Assembly: GCA_050485385.1 (NCBI GenBank) | Contig: JBJHBG010000001.1 | Coordinates: 46,886-110,885, forward strand | Reading direction: 5' to 3' | Length of the DNA stretch: 64,000 nt | Source of the DNA: RECO01 sp050485385 | Lineage (GTDB): Bacteria > Pseudomonadota > Alphaproteobacteria > Geminicoccales > Geminicoccaceae | In this document: positions 9,787-17,719 of the stretch, one piece after another | Position numbering within the stretch: position 1 is the first letter of the stretch | Layout: each line of letters starts with the position of its first letter | The notes under the pieces: model-generated | Databases searched by the model: none | What the model was told of the DNA's origin: nothing | What the model saw: the letters and a program-made list of their open reading frames with translations, nothing else | Position numbers and translations under genes: made by a program

Positions 9787-11028
9787 ATGCGGTCGCGCTG
9801 GCAGTGGTTGCTCGTCCACTTCTCGAAGCGTCTTTGGGTAGGGGCCGCCCTCTTCGCCCTGCTCGGGGCGGTCAGCGTGCTGCTGGCGGCCGTGGCGGGC
9901 CCGGTCATTCCCGCGACGTGGTCGACCCGGATCGAAGCCGATACGCTCGAGACCATCCTTCAGATCCTCGCCTCCTCCATGTTGGTCGTGGCGACCTTTT
10001 CCCTCTCGACCATGCTTCAGGCCTATGCCGCCGCCACCACCGCCACGACGCCGCGGGTCGCCCGAATCCTGATGGGCGATCGTGTCGCGCAACTCACGCT
10101 GTCGACCGCCATCGGAGCGTTTCTGTTCAGCTTGGTCGGCATCCTGGCGCTCGGGGCGGGCCTTTACGACAACTCGGGCCGTTTCGTGCTGTTCGTCAGC
10201 ACGGTGGCGGTCGTCTTGCTGGTGGTCGTCGCGTTCATCGGCTGGATCGACCATGCCACCCGTTTGGGCCGGGTCGGCTACGGCATCGACCGTACCGCCG
10301 AGGTCGCGATCGGCGCGCTCCGCGCTTGGCGCCGCGCGCCCCATCTCGGCGCGCGCGCGCCGGTGGCGGTCCCGCCGGACGCGGTCGCCATCGGCGCACC
10401 GGAGGTGGGTTATCTGCAGCACCTCGACGTACAGGCGGTGCAGGCGGCGGCCGAGGATTTGGGCGGACGCGTCCATATCGCCGTGGTGCCGGGCGCCCTG
10501 GTCGATCCGTCCCGTCCGGTGGCCTGGGTCGCGGCACCTGTCGACGCCGAAACGCGGGCGCGCATTCAGGCGGCCTTTACGGTCGCTACCGACCGGTCCT
10601 TCGACCAGGATCCCCGCTTCGGCCTCGTCGTCCTGTCGGAGATCGCCCAAAAAGCGCTTTCGCCGGGGATCAACGACGCCGGGACGGCCATCGAGGTGCT
10701 GGCGGCATTGCAGCGGGTGCTGGCAACGTGGTGCGACGTCGAGGAGGGGGACGAGGCTGCCGAGTGCGCGGACGTCCACGTGCCGGGCCTGGAGGTGGAT
10801 GATCTGTTCGATGACGCCTTCGGCGGCATCGGTGCGGCGGGTGCCGGCAACGTCGCCGTCGGTGTGCGGCTGCAGAAGACGCTCGGGCGGCTGGCCGAGA
10901 TGGGGGTCGCCGACCTGCGCTGCGCCGCCCGCCGCCAATCGGCGTTGGCCTTGGCGCGGGCGCGCGTCGCCCTGACCCTGCCGGAGGATGTTGCCCGCTT
11001 GGAGGCGTTGTCCATCGGCGGCGAGTGA
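9787..11028 (+). CDS. DUF2254 family membrane protein
   Basis: A 413-residue protein of the DUF2254 type. Four hydrophobic helices occupy the N-terminal 150 residues (LWVGAALFALLGAV, ILASSMLVVATFSLSTMLQAY, LSTAIGAFLFSLVGILALGAG, VLFVSTVAVVLLVVVAFIGW), followed by a cytoplasmic-looking half. Family wording includes FSLSTMLQAYAAATTATTPRV, GWIDHATRLGRV, LGGRVHIAVVPGALVD, TDRSFDQDPRFGLVVLSEIAQKALSPGINDAGTAI and RLQKTLGRLAEMG. The molecular role is unknown; a channel- or transport-like function has been supposed for the family. ATG 9787 follows GGGGAGAGG. It is transcribed divergently from xylF, with no evident functional link. Confidence 0.85.
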   Translation: MRSRWQWLLVHFSKRLWVGAALFALLGAVSVLLAAVAGPVIPATWSTRIEADTLETILQILASSMLVVATFSLSTMLQAYAAATTATTPRVARILMGDRVAQLTLSTAIGAFLFSLVGILALGAGLYDNSGRFVLFVSTVAVVLLVVVAFIGWIDHATRLGRVGYGIDRTAEVAIGALRAWRRAPHLGARAPVAVPPDAVAIGAPEVGYLQHLDVQAVQAAAEDLGGRVHIAVVPGALVDPSRPVAWVAAPVDAETRARIQAAFTVATDRSFDQDPRFGLVVLSEIAQKALSPGINDAGTAIEVLAALQRVLATWCDVEEGDEAAECADVHVPGLEVDDLFDDAFGGIGAAGAGNVAVGVRLQKTLGRLAEMGVADLRCAARRQSALALARARVALTLPEDVARLEALSIGGE

Positions 11029-11048
11029 CACGGGCGGTAAGGCGACGC

Positions 11049-11087
11049 TTGACATGCGTTGCGGACATGATAGGTAAAAAAACCTAT
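11049..11087 (+). promoter_or_regulatory. promoter and overlapping dyad of the collagen-like gene
   Basis: TTGACA at 11049-11054 is followed after 16 bp by TAGGTA at 11071-11076, an unusually good sigma70-like match for this genome. Overlapping the -10 is an inverted repeat, ATAGGT (11070-11075) and ACCTAT (11082-11087), around six A residues. The core ATAGG-N8-CCTAT recurs at 45133-45150 in front of the receiver-like gene. The dyad position suggests a repressor site or a regulated -10. Confidence 0.55.
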
Positions 11088-11110
11088 TACCCGTGGCGAA
11101 GAGGTTTCGG

Positions 11111-11830
11111 ATGACACTCAACATCATGCCGCTTTGGTCGGGCGGGGCGGGCGACATTCCAGCGCCGCCGCCGGGCGAGCGCACGCAGTGGGATCACATC
11201 ACCGAAGGCCCGCCGCCGGCGGACCTCGGTGTCGACGGCCACATCGCCTTCGACGCCGCTTCCACCACTGGAACCTGGTACCAGCGCGTCGAGGGGACGT
11301 GGGTGGAACGTGGCCGGCTCCAGGGCGATCCGGGTCCGCCCGGCGAACCTGGCATGCCGGGCGTGGCCGGCGAACCCGGCGCGCCCGGCGAACCCGGCAT
11401 GCCCGGCGACCCCGGCATGCCCGGCCCGCCCGGTGAGCCGGGTCCGCCGGGACCGGAGGGCAGACCGGGCGCCGGGTTGCAGTTGGCCGACGTGGCCGTC
11501 GACCTGCGCAGCGATGCGACCGTGCCGGTGGCCGTGCTTCAGCCCAACACGCTCGTCCAGTTTCTCACCTTGACGGTGGAGACCCCGGCGGACGCCCAAT
11601 CCGTCGCGGTCGAACTGATCGACGAGAACGATCAGCCGGTCGGCTTCGCCAATGCGGACGAGTTCGAGCCGCCGACGCTCGATCCGAAGGAAGCCGGCGC
11701 CATCGCCGTCTGGCCGTCCTTCATGTGCCTCGACGGGGGCACGCTCCGCGTCCGCGTGCAGTCCACGGGTGGCCAAGCCGGCCAGCTCCGGGCGCGCGTG
11801 GCCCACGGCGTGCTGCAGCCCGGCGCCTAG
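11111..11830 (+). CDS. collagen-like triplet-repeat protein
   Basis: A 239-residue protein without a signal peptide or membrane segment. Residues ~1-70 form a small domain (TEGPPPADLGVDGHIAFDAAS...TGTWYQRVEGTWVERGRL), wording often seen ahead of collagen stretches in phage tail-fibre-like and spore-surface proteins. Residues ~72-122 are 17 consecutive Gly-X-Y triplets rich in GEP, GMP and GPP. Residues ~123-239 form a predicted beta-rich C-terminal domain (VLQPNTLVQFLTLTVETP...). It probably forms a short trimeric stalk with globular ends. No phage, secretion or cell-surface gene is adjacent. GAAGAGG precedes ATG 11111; an upstream in-frame GTG at 11093 is less likely. Confidence 0.75.
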   Translation: MTLNIMPLWSGGAGDIPAPPPGERTQWDHITEGPPPADLGVDGHIAFDAASTTGTWYQRVEGTWVERGRLQGDPGPPGEPGMPGVAGEPGAPGEPGMPGDPGMPGPPGEPGPPGPEGRPGAGLQLADVAVDLRSDATVPVAVLQPNTLVQFLTLTVETPADAQSVAVELIDENDQPVGFANADEFEPPTLDPKEAGAIAVWPSFMCLDGGTLRVRVQSTGGQAGQLRARVAHGVLQPGA

Positions 11831-11843
11831 GCCGCAGCCGTCC

Positions 11844-11875
11844 GCCCGCTCGCCACCCCTCCCGCGGGAGCGGGC
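11844..11875. terminator. possible terminator between convergent genes
   Basis: GCCCGCT (11844-11850) pairs with AGCGGGC (11869-11875), and the loop contains a further CCCGCGGG palindrome. It lies in the 49-bp gap between two convergent stops. There is no T-run beyond a short TGCTT. Confidence 0.35.
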
Positions 11876-11879
11876 TGCT

Positions 11880-13019
11880 TCACGCCTCCCACCCCGCGCC
11901 GTGCGACGCCACGACCCGGCGCTCCATCCGGTCCTTCAGCCGCCACAGCACCGCGCCCACGAGCCCGTTGCCCCCGACCGCCAGACCGTGGCGGATCGCC
12001 AGCGCCCGCTGCTCGCCCAGCGCCACCAGCCGCAGATAGTCCGTCTGCGGCCGATAGCTCGCCAGCGTCCCTCCCGCCGCCGCCGCCGTCAGCACGCCCG
12101 CCAGCACCGGCGCTTGCCGCACGGCGAACACCCCTGCCTTCTCGCGCGGCGCATGGTCGATGTGCGCCACGTCGCCGGCGGCGAACACGTTGCCGTGGCT
12201 GACCGAGCGTAGATGCGGATCGACCCGCACGAAGCCGGCGGGAGCGACCGCGAGGCCGCTCTTGGCGATCCACGGTGCCGGCCGCGCACCCGCCGCCGCC
12301 ACGGTGAGCGATGCCGCCACGGTTTCGCCGTTGTCGAGTTCGACGCTGCCCGGCAGCACGGCAACGGCCGCGGCCCCGCAGCGCACCGTCACGCCGCCCG
12401 CTTCCAGGAGTGCTTGGAGCCGTGCGCCGATGCGCGCCGACAGGCCCGGCACCGGACGCGACGCTCGCTCGACCAGCGTCACCCGCCGCGCGCGGCCGAG
12501 GCGATGCGCCATCGCCAGCGCCAACTCCACCCCGCCGAGGCCGCCGCCGAGCACCGCGGCGTCGCCCGTGCCGGCGCCGAGGAACGCCGCCCACCGTTCC
12601 AGAAACGGCGTCAGCGGCTTGACCGGCACGGCGCCCTCGAGACCATCCACGCCCGAGGTCGAGCCCGTGTCGAGGGAGAGGACGTCGAAGGCGAGGGGGG
12701 GCTCGTGCTCCAGGTGCAGCCGGCCGGCGGCGAGGTCCATGGCGACCGCGCGGTCCGCGATGCGCGCCACGCCCGCCCGCTCCGCCAGCCGGGCGAGGTC
12801 GACGTGCATGTCGGCCCAGCGGTAATGCCCGGCGACGTGGCCCGGCAGCATGGCGGAATAGGCGGCGTGCGCTTCGGGCGAGACGAGCACGACGCGCGCC
12901 GGCGGCGATCCGCCCGCGACCCAGGCCTTCAGCACCAGCGCATGGGCGTGCCCGCCCCCGACCAAGACCAGCGTCGTCAACCGCTGCACCCCCTTCACCC
13001 GAAAGCCCGCCTCCGCCAT
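11880..13019 (-). CDS. FAD-dependent pyridine nucleotide-disulfide oxidoreductase (NDH-2-like, SelD-associated type)
   Basis: Up to 379 residues. The N-terminal FAD fold is LVLVGGGHAHALVLKAW, the NAD(P)H fold is AAVLGGGLGGVELALAMAHRL, and the C-terminal FAD contact is NVFAAGDVAHID. The GGGHAH start and YSAMLPGHVAGHY are typical of the subfamily that occurs alone or fused to selenide water dikinase (SelD), distantly related to type II NADH dehydrogenases. No selD or other selenium gene is in the window, so the substrate is open. The start is uncertain: ATG 13019 has no ribosome site, while GTG 12998 (MKGVQRL...) follows GGAGGCGGG. The gene is divergent from the dihydropyrimidinase, 38 bp apart. 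Confidence 0.8.
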   Translation of the reverse strand: MAEAGFRVKGVQRLTTLVLVGGGHAHALVLKAWVAGGSPPARVVLVSPEAHAAYSAMLPGHVAGHYRWADMHVDLARLAERAGVARIADRAVAMDLAAGRLHLEHEPPLAFDVLSLDTGSTSGVDGLEGAVPVKPLTPFLERWAAFLGAGTGDAAVLGGGLGGVELALAMAHRLGRARRVTLVERASRPVPGLSARIGARLQALLEAGGVTVRCGAAAVAVLPGSVELDNGETVAASLTVAAAGARPAPWIAKSGLAVAPAGFVRVDPHLRSVSHGNVFAAGDVAHIDHAPREKAGVFAVRQAPVLAGVLTAAAAGGTLASYRPQTDYLRLVALGEQRALAIRHGLAVGGNGLVGAVLWRLKDRMERRVVASHGAGWEA

Positions 13020-13057
13020 GGTGCGGTCTGGACCAGGACGTAGATGCGAGTGCGACG

Positions 13058-14470
13058 ATGCCCACGTTCGATTTGGTGATCAAAGGCGGCGAGGTGATCA
13101 CGGCGGCCGACCGCATGCATGCCGACATCGGCATCGCGGGCGGCGTGATCAAGGCCCTCGGCACGGACCTCGCGGACGCCGCCCGCACCATCGACGCCAC
13201 GGGCCTGTGGGTGATGCCCGGCGGCATCGACAGCCACGTCCATATCGCCCAGTACTCGGGCGAGGGTATCGTCATGGCCGACGATTTCGAAAGCGCGACG
13301 GCGGCCGCGGCCTGCGGCGGCAACACGCTGGTCATGCCCTTCGCGCTGCAACGCCGCGGCACCTCGCTCCGTCAGACCGTGACCGACTACCACGCGCTGG
13401 CCGACGGCAACTGTCACGTCGACGTGAGCTTCCACCTCATCATCGCCGACGCGACCCCCGCCATTCTCGGCCAGGAACTGCCGGCGTTGGTGAAGGACGG
13501 CTACACCTCGTTCAAGGTCTTCATGACCTATGACGACCTCGTGCTCGACGACCGCTCGCTGTTGGAGGTCATGGCCGTCGCCAAGCGCGAGCGGGCGCTG
13601 ATGATGGTGCACGCGGAGGGCTACGACAGCATCCGCTTCCTCGTCGACCAGCACGAAGCCGACGGCCGGACCCACCCCTATCACCACGCCACCAGCCGCC
13701 CCGACGTGGTCGAGCGCGAGGCGGTTCACCGCGCCATCAGCCACGCCCAGCTGGTCGGCGTGCCGCTCATGATCGTCCACGTCAGCTCGGCGGCGGCGAT
13801 GGAGCAGATCGAGTGGGCGCAAAGCCGTGGCATGAAGGTGCTGGCCGAGACCTGCCCGCAATATCTCACGCTCACGGCCGACGACCTGAAGGGCCTCAAC
13901 ATGGACATGAGCGGGGCCAAGTACGTCTGCTCGCCGCCGCCGCGGACCGAGGCGGACCAGGCGGCCATCTGGGGCGGACTGGAGCGGGGCGTGTTCAACA
14001 CCTTCAGCTCCGACCACTGCCCCTTCCGCTACGAGAGCGCCGACGGCAAGCTCAACCCCAAGGCGCGCACCTCGTTCCGCTGGGTGCCCAACGGCATCCC
14101 CGGCATCGAAACCCGCCTGCCGATCCTGTTCTCCGAAGGCGTCAGCACGGGCCGCCTCACACCGCAGCAGTTCGTGGCCCTCTCCGCCACCAACCACGCC
14201 AAGACCTACGGCCTCTACCCCAAGAAAGGCACCATCGCCCCCGGTGCCGACGCCGACCTGGCACTCTGGGACCCCACCCGCAAGGCCACCATCACCCAAG
14301 CCAAGCTCCACCACGGCGCCGACTACACCCCGTGGGAGGGCTTCGAGGTGACGGGCTGGCCGGTGACCACCCTGGTGCGCGGCGAGGTGGTGGTGCAGGA
14401 TGGCAAGGTGCTGGGTAAGAAGGGGTATGGCACGCATGTCGGGCGGGGGACACCGCCGGCCGTGCAGTAA
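13058..14470 (+). CDS. hydA: dihydropyrimidinase / D-hydantoinase
   Basis: A 470-residue amidohydrolase of the dihydropyrimidinase family, which opens 5,6-dihydrouracil, dihydrothymine or D-hydantoin rings in the cytoplasm. Metal-binding features are the DSHVHI H-x-H pair, the Lys in GYTSFKVFMTYD that is carboxylated in the family, later His residues in MMVHAEG and IVHVSSA, and the Asp in FNTFSSDHCPF. CPQYLTLT and VCSPPPR are the usual substrate-loop neighbours. The region after the first HxH (IAQYSGEGIVMADDFES) differs from the commoner GTxxADDF form, so the substrate may deviate. No ureidopropionase or dihydropyrimidine dehydrogenase is adjacent. Confidence 0.9.
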   Translation: MPTFDLVIKGGEVITAADRMHADIGIAGGVIKALGTDLADAARTIDATGLWVMPGGIDSHVHIAQYSGEGIVMADDFESATAAAACGGNTLVMPFALQRRGTSLRQTVTDYHALADGNCHVDVSFHLIIADATPAILGQELPALVKDGYTSFKVFMTYDDLVLDDRSLLEVMAVAKRERALMMVHAEGYDSIRFLVDQHEADGRTHPYHHATSRPDVVEREAVHRAISHAQLVGVPLMIVHVSSAAAMEQIEWAQSRGMKVLAETCPQYLTLTADDLKGLNMDMSGAKYVCSPPPRTEADQAAIWGGLERGVFNTFSSDHCPFRYESADGKLNPKARTSFRWVPNGIPGIETRLPILFSEGVSTGRLTPQQFVALSATNHAKTYGLYPKKGTIAPGADADLALWDPTRKATITQAKLHHGADYTPWEGFEVTGWPVTTLVRGEVVVQDGKVLGKKGYGTHVGRGTPPAVQ

Positions 14471-14562
14471 CCCGACCGCGCACCGCTACCGGGTTGCTGC
14501 GTGGAACATCGTGCCGCCGTCGGCTGTTTCCCTCTTCCACAGTATCGCCTGGGAGAGAGGCC

Positions 14563-15081
14563 GTGACCGATGGCACCCATGTCCGTGAGGAGGGTAGGGG
14601 GACGCGGATCGGCGACTACTGGCCCTTGGTCAGCCTCGTCGGTGTCGCCGCTCTCGCCGGATGGTCGATCGCCTTCGGCTTCGGCGACGGCTCGGCGCAT
14701 GGTTTCATGCACGGGTTCATGGGCATCTTCCTGGTCGTGTTCGCGCTGTTGAAGGTCTTCGACCTCGAGGGCTTCAAGGACGGCTTCGCCATGTACGACC
14801 TGTTGGCGCGGCGCGTCCCCGCTTGGGGCTACGTCTACCCCTTCGTCGAGCTGGCCCTGGGCCTCGCCTACCTCGCCTTCCTCGCACCGGCCGTCACCTA
14901 CGCCCTCACCATCCTCGTTTTCGCCTTCGGTGCCGTGGGCGTGCTGCTCGCCGTGCGCAAGGGGCTCGACATGGACTGCCCCTGCATGGGTAACATCCTC
15001 AGCGTCCCCCTCAGCACCGTCACCCTCACCGAAGACTTGGCCATGGTCGCCATGGCCGCCCTGATGCTGCTCACCCTTTGA
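14563..15081 (+). CDS. MauE/DoxX-like membrane protein
   Basis: A 172-residue protein with four hydrophobic helices (YWPLVSLVGVAALAGW, GFMHGFMGIFLVVFALLKVF, YVYPFVELALGLAYLAFL, YALTILVFAFGAVGVLLAV) and a short CPCMG motif before the last segment. The arrangement fits the MauE/DoxX membrane family, where the Cys pair suggests thiol or metal handling. GTG 14563 lies directly behind GGGAGAGAGG and is preferred over the in-frame upstream codons. It follows the dihydropyrimidinase by 92 bp on the same strand, with no clear link. A strong hairpin follows. Confidence 0.65.
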   Translation: MTDGTHVREEGRGTRIGDYWPLVSLVGVAALAGWSIAFGFGDGSAHGFMHGFMGIFLVVFALLKVFDLEGFKDGFAMYDLLARRVPAWGYVYPFVELALGLAYLAFLAPAVTYALTILVFAFGAVGVLLAVRKGLDMDCPCMGNILSVPLSTVTLTEDLAMVAMAALMLLTL

Positions 15082-15095
15082 GTCATCGGGGCGCG

Positions 15096-15116
15096 CGGGG
15101 GGCCAAAAGCCCCCCG
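15096..15116. terminator. GC hairpin with CAAAA loop between convergent genes
   Basis: CGGGGGGC (15096-15103) and GCCCCCCG (15109-15116) form a perfect 8-bp stem with a CAAAA loop. It sits 15 bp after the MauE-like stop and just before the isovaleryl-CoA dehydrogenase stop. There is no U-tract on either strand. The same stem and loop recur at 31382-31402. Confidence 0.5.
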
Positions 15117-15120
15117 ATTC

Positions 15121-16293
15121 TCAATCGCCCAGCCCCACCAGTTCGCGGCCGATGAGCATGCGGCGGATCTCGGAGGTGCCGGCGCCGATCTCGTAGAGCT
15201 TGGCGTCGCGCAGCAGGCGGCCGGTCGGGTAGTCGTTGACGTAGCCGTTGCCGCCGAGGGCCTGGATCGCCTCGAGCGCCATCCAGGTGGCTTTTTCGGC
15301 GGCGTACATGAGGCAGCCGGCGGCGTCCTGGCGGGTGATGCGGCCGGCGTCGGCGGCCTTGGCCACGGCATAGACGTAGGCTTTGCAGGCGTTCATGGTC
15401 GCGTACATGTCGGCGAGCTTGCCCTGCATCAGTTGGAAGCTGCCGATCGGCCGGCCGAACTGGCGGCGCTCGCGGACGTAGGGCAGGACCGTGTCCATCG
15501 CCGCCTGCATGATGCCGAGGGGGCCGCCCGCGAGGACCAGCCGCTCGTAGTCGAGCCCGGACATGAGCACGGCCACGCCCTGGCCGACCTCACCCAGCAC
15601 GTTCTCCGCCGGCACCTCGCACGACTCGAAGATCAACTCGCACGTGTCCGAGCCGCGCATGCCGAGCTTGTCGAGCTTCTGCGCCGTGGCGAAGCCGGCC
15701 ATGCCCTTCTCGATCAGAAAGGCGGTGATGCCCTTGGCGCCGGCGTCGGGGTCGGTCTTCGCGTAGACGACGAGGGTATCGGCCTCGGGGCCGTTGGTGA
15801 TCCACATCTTGGTGCCGTCGAGGACGAAGCGGTCGCCCCGCTTCTCCGCCCGGCAGCGCATGGAAACGACGTCGGAGCCCGCACCGGGCTCGCTCATGGC
15901 GAGGGCTCCGACGTGTTCGCCCGAGATCAGCTTTGGCAGGTAGGTGGCCTTCTGCTCGGCCGTGCCGTAGCGGCGGAGCTGGTTGACGCAGAGGTTGGAG
16001 TGGGCGCCGTAGGAGAGGCCGACCGAGGCCGACGCACGGCTGATCTCCTCCATCGCCACGGTGTGCTCGAGGTAGCCGAGCCCGGCGCCGCCGTCCGCCT
16101 CCTCGACCGTGATGCCCAACAGGCCGAGTTCGCCCAGCCTCGGCCAGAGGTCGCGGGGAAAGGCGTTGGTGCGGTCGATCTCGTCGGCGCGAGGGGCGAC
16201 GGCCGCGTCGGCGAAGCGGGCGACGGCAGCACGCACCTCGTCGGCCGTCTCGCCGAGGCCGAAGTCGATGGTGGGGCTTCTGTATTGCGCCAC
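15121..16293 (-). CDS. ivd: isovaleryl-CoA dehydrogenase-type acyl-CoA dehydrogenase
   Basis: A 390-residue FAD acyl-CoA dehydrogenase. YRSPTIDFGLGETADEVR at the N-terminus, GLSYGAHSNLCVNQLRRYG, ALAMSEPGAGSDVVSMRCRA, MWITNGPEADTLVVYAKT and GMRGSDTCELIFE match the isovaleryl-CoA dehydrogenase branch. The Glu in LDYERLVLAGGPLG aligns with the catalytic base unique to this branch. The product would be 3-methylcrotonyl-CoA from leucine breakdown. The usual neighbours mccA/mccB and liuC are absent here; instead it follows a leuCDB-like set after a 277-bp gap. The start is GTG 16293, behind GGGGAGAG. Confidence 0.92.
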   Translation of the reverse strand: MAQYRSPTIDFGLGETADEVRAAVARFADAAVAPRADEIDRTNAFPRDLWPRLGELGLLGITVEEADGGAGLGYLEHTVAMEEISRASASVGLSYGAHSNLCVNQLRRYGTAEQKATYLPKLISGEHVGALAMSEPGAGSDVVSMRCRAEKRGDRFVLDGTKMWITNGPEADTLVVYAKTDPDAGAKGITAFLIEKGMAGFATAQKLDKLGMRGSDTCELIFESCEVPAENVLGEVGQGVAVLMSGLDYERLVLAGGPLGIMQAAMDTVLPYVRERRQFGRPIGSFQLMQGKLADMYATMNACKAYVYAVAKAADAGRITRQDAAGCLMYAAEKATWMALEAIQALGGNGYVNDYPTGRLLRDAKLYEIGAGTSEIRRMLIGRELVGLGD

Positions 16294-16570
16294 GGCACGT
16301 CTCTCCCCGTTCGCCTAGGACGACACGGTCGCAAGAGTATCGAAAGCGGACCAGGGGCGGAACGGGTCGCGGCGGGTGCTCGTCTGACACCGGCGGGCGT
16401 TCGGCCGCCCTTCGCAGGTTCGACGAGGCGCGCAGTCGGGCCGAAGCCGAGCGCTGCGCCGGCGACCGGGTCGAGGCCTTACGGACGCCGTTGCGACCGC
16501 TCGAACGCGTGGCACCGATCCGCTTGCAACGCGACCGAACGAAGCGACGAGCCCCTCGATCCGCCAGCGA
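16294..16570. other. intergenic gap between leuB-like and ivd genes
   Basis: There is no convincing gene, hairpin or repeat in these 277 bp. The gap is large compared with the tightly packed genes upstream, so ivd may have its own promoter, but no good -35/-10 pair was found on the minus strand. Confidence 0.4.
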
Positions 16571-17719
16571 TCACCGCGCGGCAGCGAGCCCGCCGGTCGG
16601 GGCCGCGTTGTCGGCGGCCGCATCGAGGGCCGCCAGCACGGCGTCGCCGAAGGCGGCCGTGCCCACCGCCTCCGCCTCGCGCGAGGCGAGGTCCACGGTG
16701 CGGACACCCAGGTCCAGCACCCGGTCCACCGCATCGACGATCGCACGCGCTTCCTGCCGGAGCCCGAGCGCGAAGTCGAACAGCATCGCGAGGCTGAGGA
16801 TCATGCCCGCCGGATTGGCCTTGCCTTGGCCGGCGATGTCGGGGGCGGTGCCGTGGATCGGCTCGAACAGGCCCTTGTAGCGGCCCTGGGCGTCGGGCTG
16901 GCCGATGGACGCCGAGGGCAGCATGCCGAGCGAGCCGGTGAGTGCCGCCGCACCGTCGGACAGGATGTCGCCGAACATGTTGCCCATGACCATCACGTCG
17001 AACTGGGCGGGATGGCGCACGAGTTGCAAGGCGCAGTTGTCGACCAGCATGTGGAACAAGGGCACGTCCCGGTGCGCCTCCGCGTGCAGGGCCGTGATCG
17101 CGCGGCGCCAGACCTGGCTCGCATCGAGCACGTTGGCCTTGTCCACGGAGTGGACGTGGCCGCCGCGCCGACGGGCGATCTCGAAGGCGACGGCGGCGAC
17201 GCGGCGCACCTCGCCCGTCGTGTAGACCTCGGTGTTGAAGCCGCGTTCGCCGCCGTCCGCCAGACGCTCGACGCCGCGCGGCTGGCCGAAATAGATGCCG
17301 CCGGTCAACTCGCGGATGATGAGGAAGTCGAGACCACGGACGACCTCGGGCTTGAGCGTCGTGGCATCGGCCAAGGCCGGCGGCACGCGGATCGGCCGGA
17401 GGTTGGCGAAGAGGTCCAGCTCCTTGCGCAGCCGCAACAGGCCGTCGCCGGCCCGCTCGCCCACCGGCAGGAAGTCCCACTCGGGGCCGCCGACGCTGCC
17501 GAAGAGGATGGCGTCCACCTCCTTGGCGCGCGCCACCGTCGCGTCGGCGATCGGCCGGCCGATGGCCTCGATCGCGGCGCCGCCGACGACCGCCTCCTCG
17601 AAGGTCAAGCGCACGCGGCCCCGGTCGACGAACCAGCGCGCGACCTTCAGCGCCTCGCGGACGACTTCGGGGCCGATGCCGTCGCCCGGCACCACCATCA
17701 GATGAAACGTCGCTACCAC
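16571..17719 (-). CDS. leuB: 3-isopropylmalate dehydrogenase-like beta-decarboxylating dehydrogenase
   Basis: A 382-residue isocitrate/isopropylmalate dehydrogenase family member. VVPGDGIGPEVVREALKV is the N-terminal signature. GLLRLRKELDLFANLRPIRV is the helix that in LeuB contacts the isopropyl group, and RELTGGIYFGQPRG, HSVDKANVLDASQVWR (catalytic Lys) and GNMFGDILSDGAAALTGSLGMLPSAS (metal Asp residues) follow. The substrate helix is of LeuB type rather than tartrate or isocitrate type, so a beta-alkylmalate substrate is expected. The start is GTG 17719, preceded by GGGAGG, directly abutting the leuD stop. It lies in a catabolic gene train, so it could be a second, non-biosynthetic copy. 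Confidence 0.88.
   Translation of the reverse strand: MVATFHLMVVPGDGIGPEVVREALKVARWFVDRGRVRLTFEEAVVGGAAIEAIGRPIADATVARAKEVDAILFGSVGGPEWDFLPVGERAGDGLLRLRKELDLFANLRPIRVPPALADATTLKPEVVRGLDFLIIRELTGGIYFGQPRGVERLADGGERGFNTEVYTTGEVRRVAAVAFEIARRRGGHVHSVDKANVLDASQVWRRAITALHAEAHRDVPLFHMLVDNCALQLVRHPAQFDVMVMGNMFGDILSDGAAALTGSLGMLPSASIGQPDAQGRYKGLFEPIHGTAPDIAGQGKANPAGMILSLAMLFDFALGLRQEARAIVDAVDRVLDLGVRTVDLASREAEAVGTAAFGDAVLAALDAAADNAAPTGGLAAAR

Noticed and set aside
16315..16746. A minus-strand frame filling the gap between leuB and ivd
   Set aside because: It overlaps the end of leuB in another frame and has no similarity or ribosome site.
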